Position numbers and translations under genes: made by a program. Shown here piece by piece: positions 63,080 through 64,000 of a stretch of 64,000 nt of DNA; the stretch's first letter is position 1, and each line of letters starts with the position of its first letter. The notes under the pieces were generated by a model, which did no database searches, was not told the DNA's origin, and saw nothing but the letters and a program-made list of their open reading frames with translations. The stretch spans positions 1-64,000 of the forward strand of contig NZ_SDKD01000004.1 in assembly GCF_004521915.1 (NCBI RefSeq), written 5' to 3'. Origin of the DNA: Brevibacillus migulae. GTDB taxonomy: Bacteria > Bacillota > Bacilli > Brevibacillales > Brevibacillaceae.

Positions 63080-63835
63080 ATGGCGATTGAAGTGTTCAAC
63101 CGTTATGAAAACAAATACTTGCTGGATGATCAGGCATTTTACGCGTTCTACAACCGACTGCTTGCATATATGGAACCTGATGAATACAACAAACAGCACG
63201 GATTCTACTCCATCAGCAACATCTATTTCGACACGCCGCACGATACCTTGATCAGAACAAGCATTGCAAAGCCGAAGTACAAGGAAAAGCTCCGGCTAAG
63301 GGCCTATGGCGTCCCCAAGCATGATGCAAAGGTATACCTGGAGCTCAAGAAAAAGGTATTCGGCCTGGTTAACAAAAGAAGAACAGCGATTCACCTGCAG
63401 GAAGCTTACGACTATGTCAGCAAAGGCATACAACCAGCCACGCAGGACTTCATGAACAAACAGGTCAAGCAGGAAATCGACTACTTCCTGCAGCGCTATG
63501 ACCTGGAGCCGAAGGTATACCTGGCGTATGAGAGAAAAGCGCTCTTTTGCAAAGGGAACCGGGATTTGCGCATCACTTTTGACACCAACATCCGCTCCCG
63601 GCGCTATGATCTCAGGCTCGAGCTCGGCGACCACGGCGAACCGCTGCTGGAGCAGGGACGATGGCTGATGGAGGTCAAAGCCGAAAACACCATCCCCATG
63701 TGGCTTGTCCGACTGCTGTCCGAGCATCACATGTTTCGCACCAGCTTCTCCAAGTATGGCAATGAATACAAAAAAATGATGAGAAGCCACAACCACAACC
63801 AACAAACAGTAAGGGAGAGTATCAAATATGCTTGA
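63080..63835 (+). CDS. VTC-domain polyphosphate polymerase
   Basis: The 251-residue protein is a single VTC catalytic domain, which makes inorganic polyphosphate from ATP. Family features are FNRYENKYLL, YSISNIYFDTP, KEKLRLRAYG, KVYLELKKK, YLAYERKAL, DLRITFDTNI and a final LMEVKAENTIPMWL. Lys and Arg residues of the tunnel are kept. The ATG at 63080 follows AAAGGAG; 15 further codons are open upstream. It overlaps the next gene by eight bases. Confidence 0.9.
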   Translation: MAIEVFNRYENKYLLDDQAFYAFYNRLLAYMEPDEYNKQHGFYSISNIYFDTPHDTLIRTSIAKPKYKEKLRLRAYGVPKHDAKVYLELKKKVFGLVNKRRTAIHLQEAYDYVSKGIQPATQDFMNKQVKQEIDYFLQRYDLEPKVYLAYERKALFCKGNRDLRITFDTNIRSRRYDLRLELGDHGEPLLEQGRWLMEVKAENTIPMWLVRLLSEHHMFRTSFSKYGNEYKKMMRSHNHNQQTVRESIKYA

Positions 63836-64000
63836 ATCATTGCTAACCACCGTTACCAATACCGATCTGACGATGGCCCAGGCGCTTTTGACCATCGCTG
63901 TCTCCGTCGGATTAGGAGCCATCATCAGTTTCACTTATATGAAAACGAGCAATGCGCATGGATACACGCAAAACTTCATGCTCACCACGATCTTGCTGCC
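63828..64000 (+). CDS. DUF4956 family membrane protein (partial, runs off the window)
   Basis: The first 57 codons read MLESLLTTVTNTDLTMAQAL, then LTIAVSVGLGAIISFTYMKT, followed by HGYTQNFMLTTILL. This matches the start of DUF4956 proteins, which follow VTC-domain genes in a polyphosphate/spore-coat CotH-type operon. GGGAGAG lies upstream. The 3' part is outside the window. Confidence 0.8.
   Translation, partial: MLESLLTTVTNTDLTMAQALLTIAVSVGLGAIISFTYMKTSNAHGYTQNFMLTTILL

Overview
The window looks like a Brevibacillus-type chromosome (Paenibacillaceae, low-to-mid GC Firmicute), close to the replication origin. Support comes from the order noc, soj, spo0J, ychF, rpsF-ssb-rpsR, yybS, gdpP, rplI, replicative helicase, purA, walRKHIJ, htrA and rlmH, from two perfect parS sites, and from strong Shine-Dalgarno sequences with many TTG and GTG starts. 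The genus is inferred from gene content and protein likeness; no database was searched. oriC and dnaA should lie just left of base 1.

Layout. 1-5.5 kb: chromosome segregation (mgtC-like gene, noc, soj, spo0J, a class V aminotransferase), with copies of two hairpin repeat families in the noc-soj gap. 5.5-11.1 kb: membrane and small conserved genes (DUF554, lipid kinase, yyaC, DUF3343, mscS, DUF951, a Big_5 surface protein). 11.2-11.7 kb: a tiny sporulation-type ORF and a dense DnaA-box cluster. 11.7-24.5 kb: an exported PepF-like peptidase, ychF, the rpsF-ssb-rpsR operon, yybS-gdpP-rplI-dnaB, a two-gene KDPGal pathway and purA with a PurBox pair. 24.6-36.6 kb: two DinB proteins, an M23 peptidase, the complete walRK-yycHI-walJ operon, htrA and rlmH.

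The accessory part runs from 36.6 to about 52.0 kb and appears to be a staphylococcal-cassette (SCC)-like island in the 3' end of rlmH. The last codons of rlmH, encoding EPYHK-stop, recur at 38.23 kb as a near-perfect direct repeat. A degenerate third copy lies at 51.98 kb. The first interval also has inverted repeats at its ends, so there may be two tandem elements: about 1.6 kb and about 13.7 kb. The small element holds a TIR protein with a Cys/His N-terminus plus a small partner. The large element begins with four AT-rich genes: a ThsB-like TIR, a caspase-like protease, a second TIR and a membrane M48-type metalloprotease. These form two consecutive TIR-plus-protease pairs. The first resembles caspase-type (type IV) Thoeris; the second pairing is one I do not recognise. 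A fragment of a large serine recombinase follows, then an ECF41 sigma factor with its probable oxidoreductase target and promoter, an ISL3 transposase, an ArsR-MFS pair, SDR, TetR, a DHFR-like protein, a frameshifted haloalkane dehalogenase and HxlR.

From 52 kb to the end: two small membrane proteins, two DUF2294 paralogues around an RsbR-like STAS protein with a duplicated terminator segment, cysJ-cysI for assimilatory sulfite reduction, a PAS-PAS-GAF-GGDEF-EAL protein, and the start of a VTC polyphosphate polymerase-DUF4956 operon cut by the window end. No tRNA, rRNA or CRISPR array was seen.
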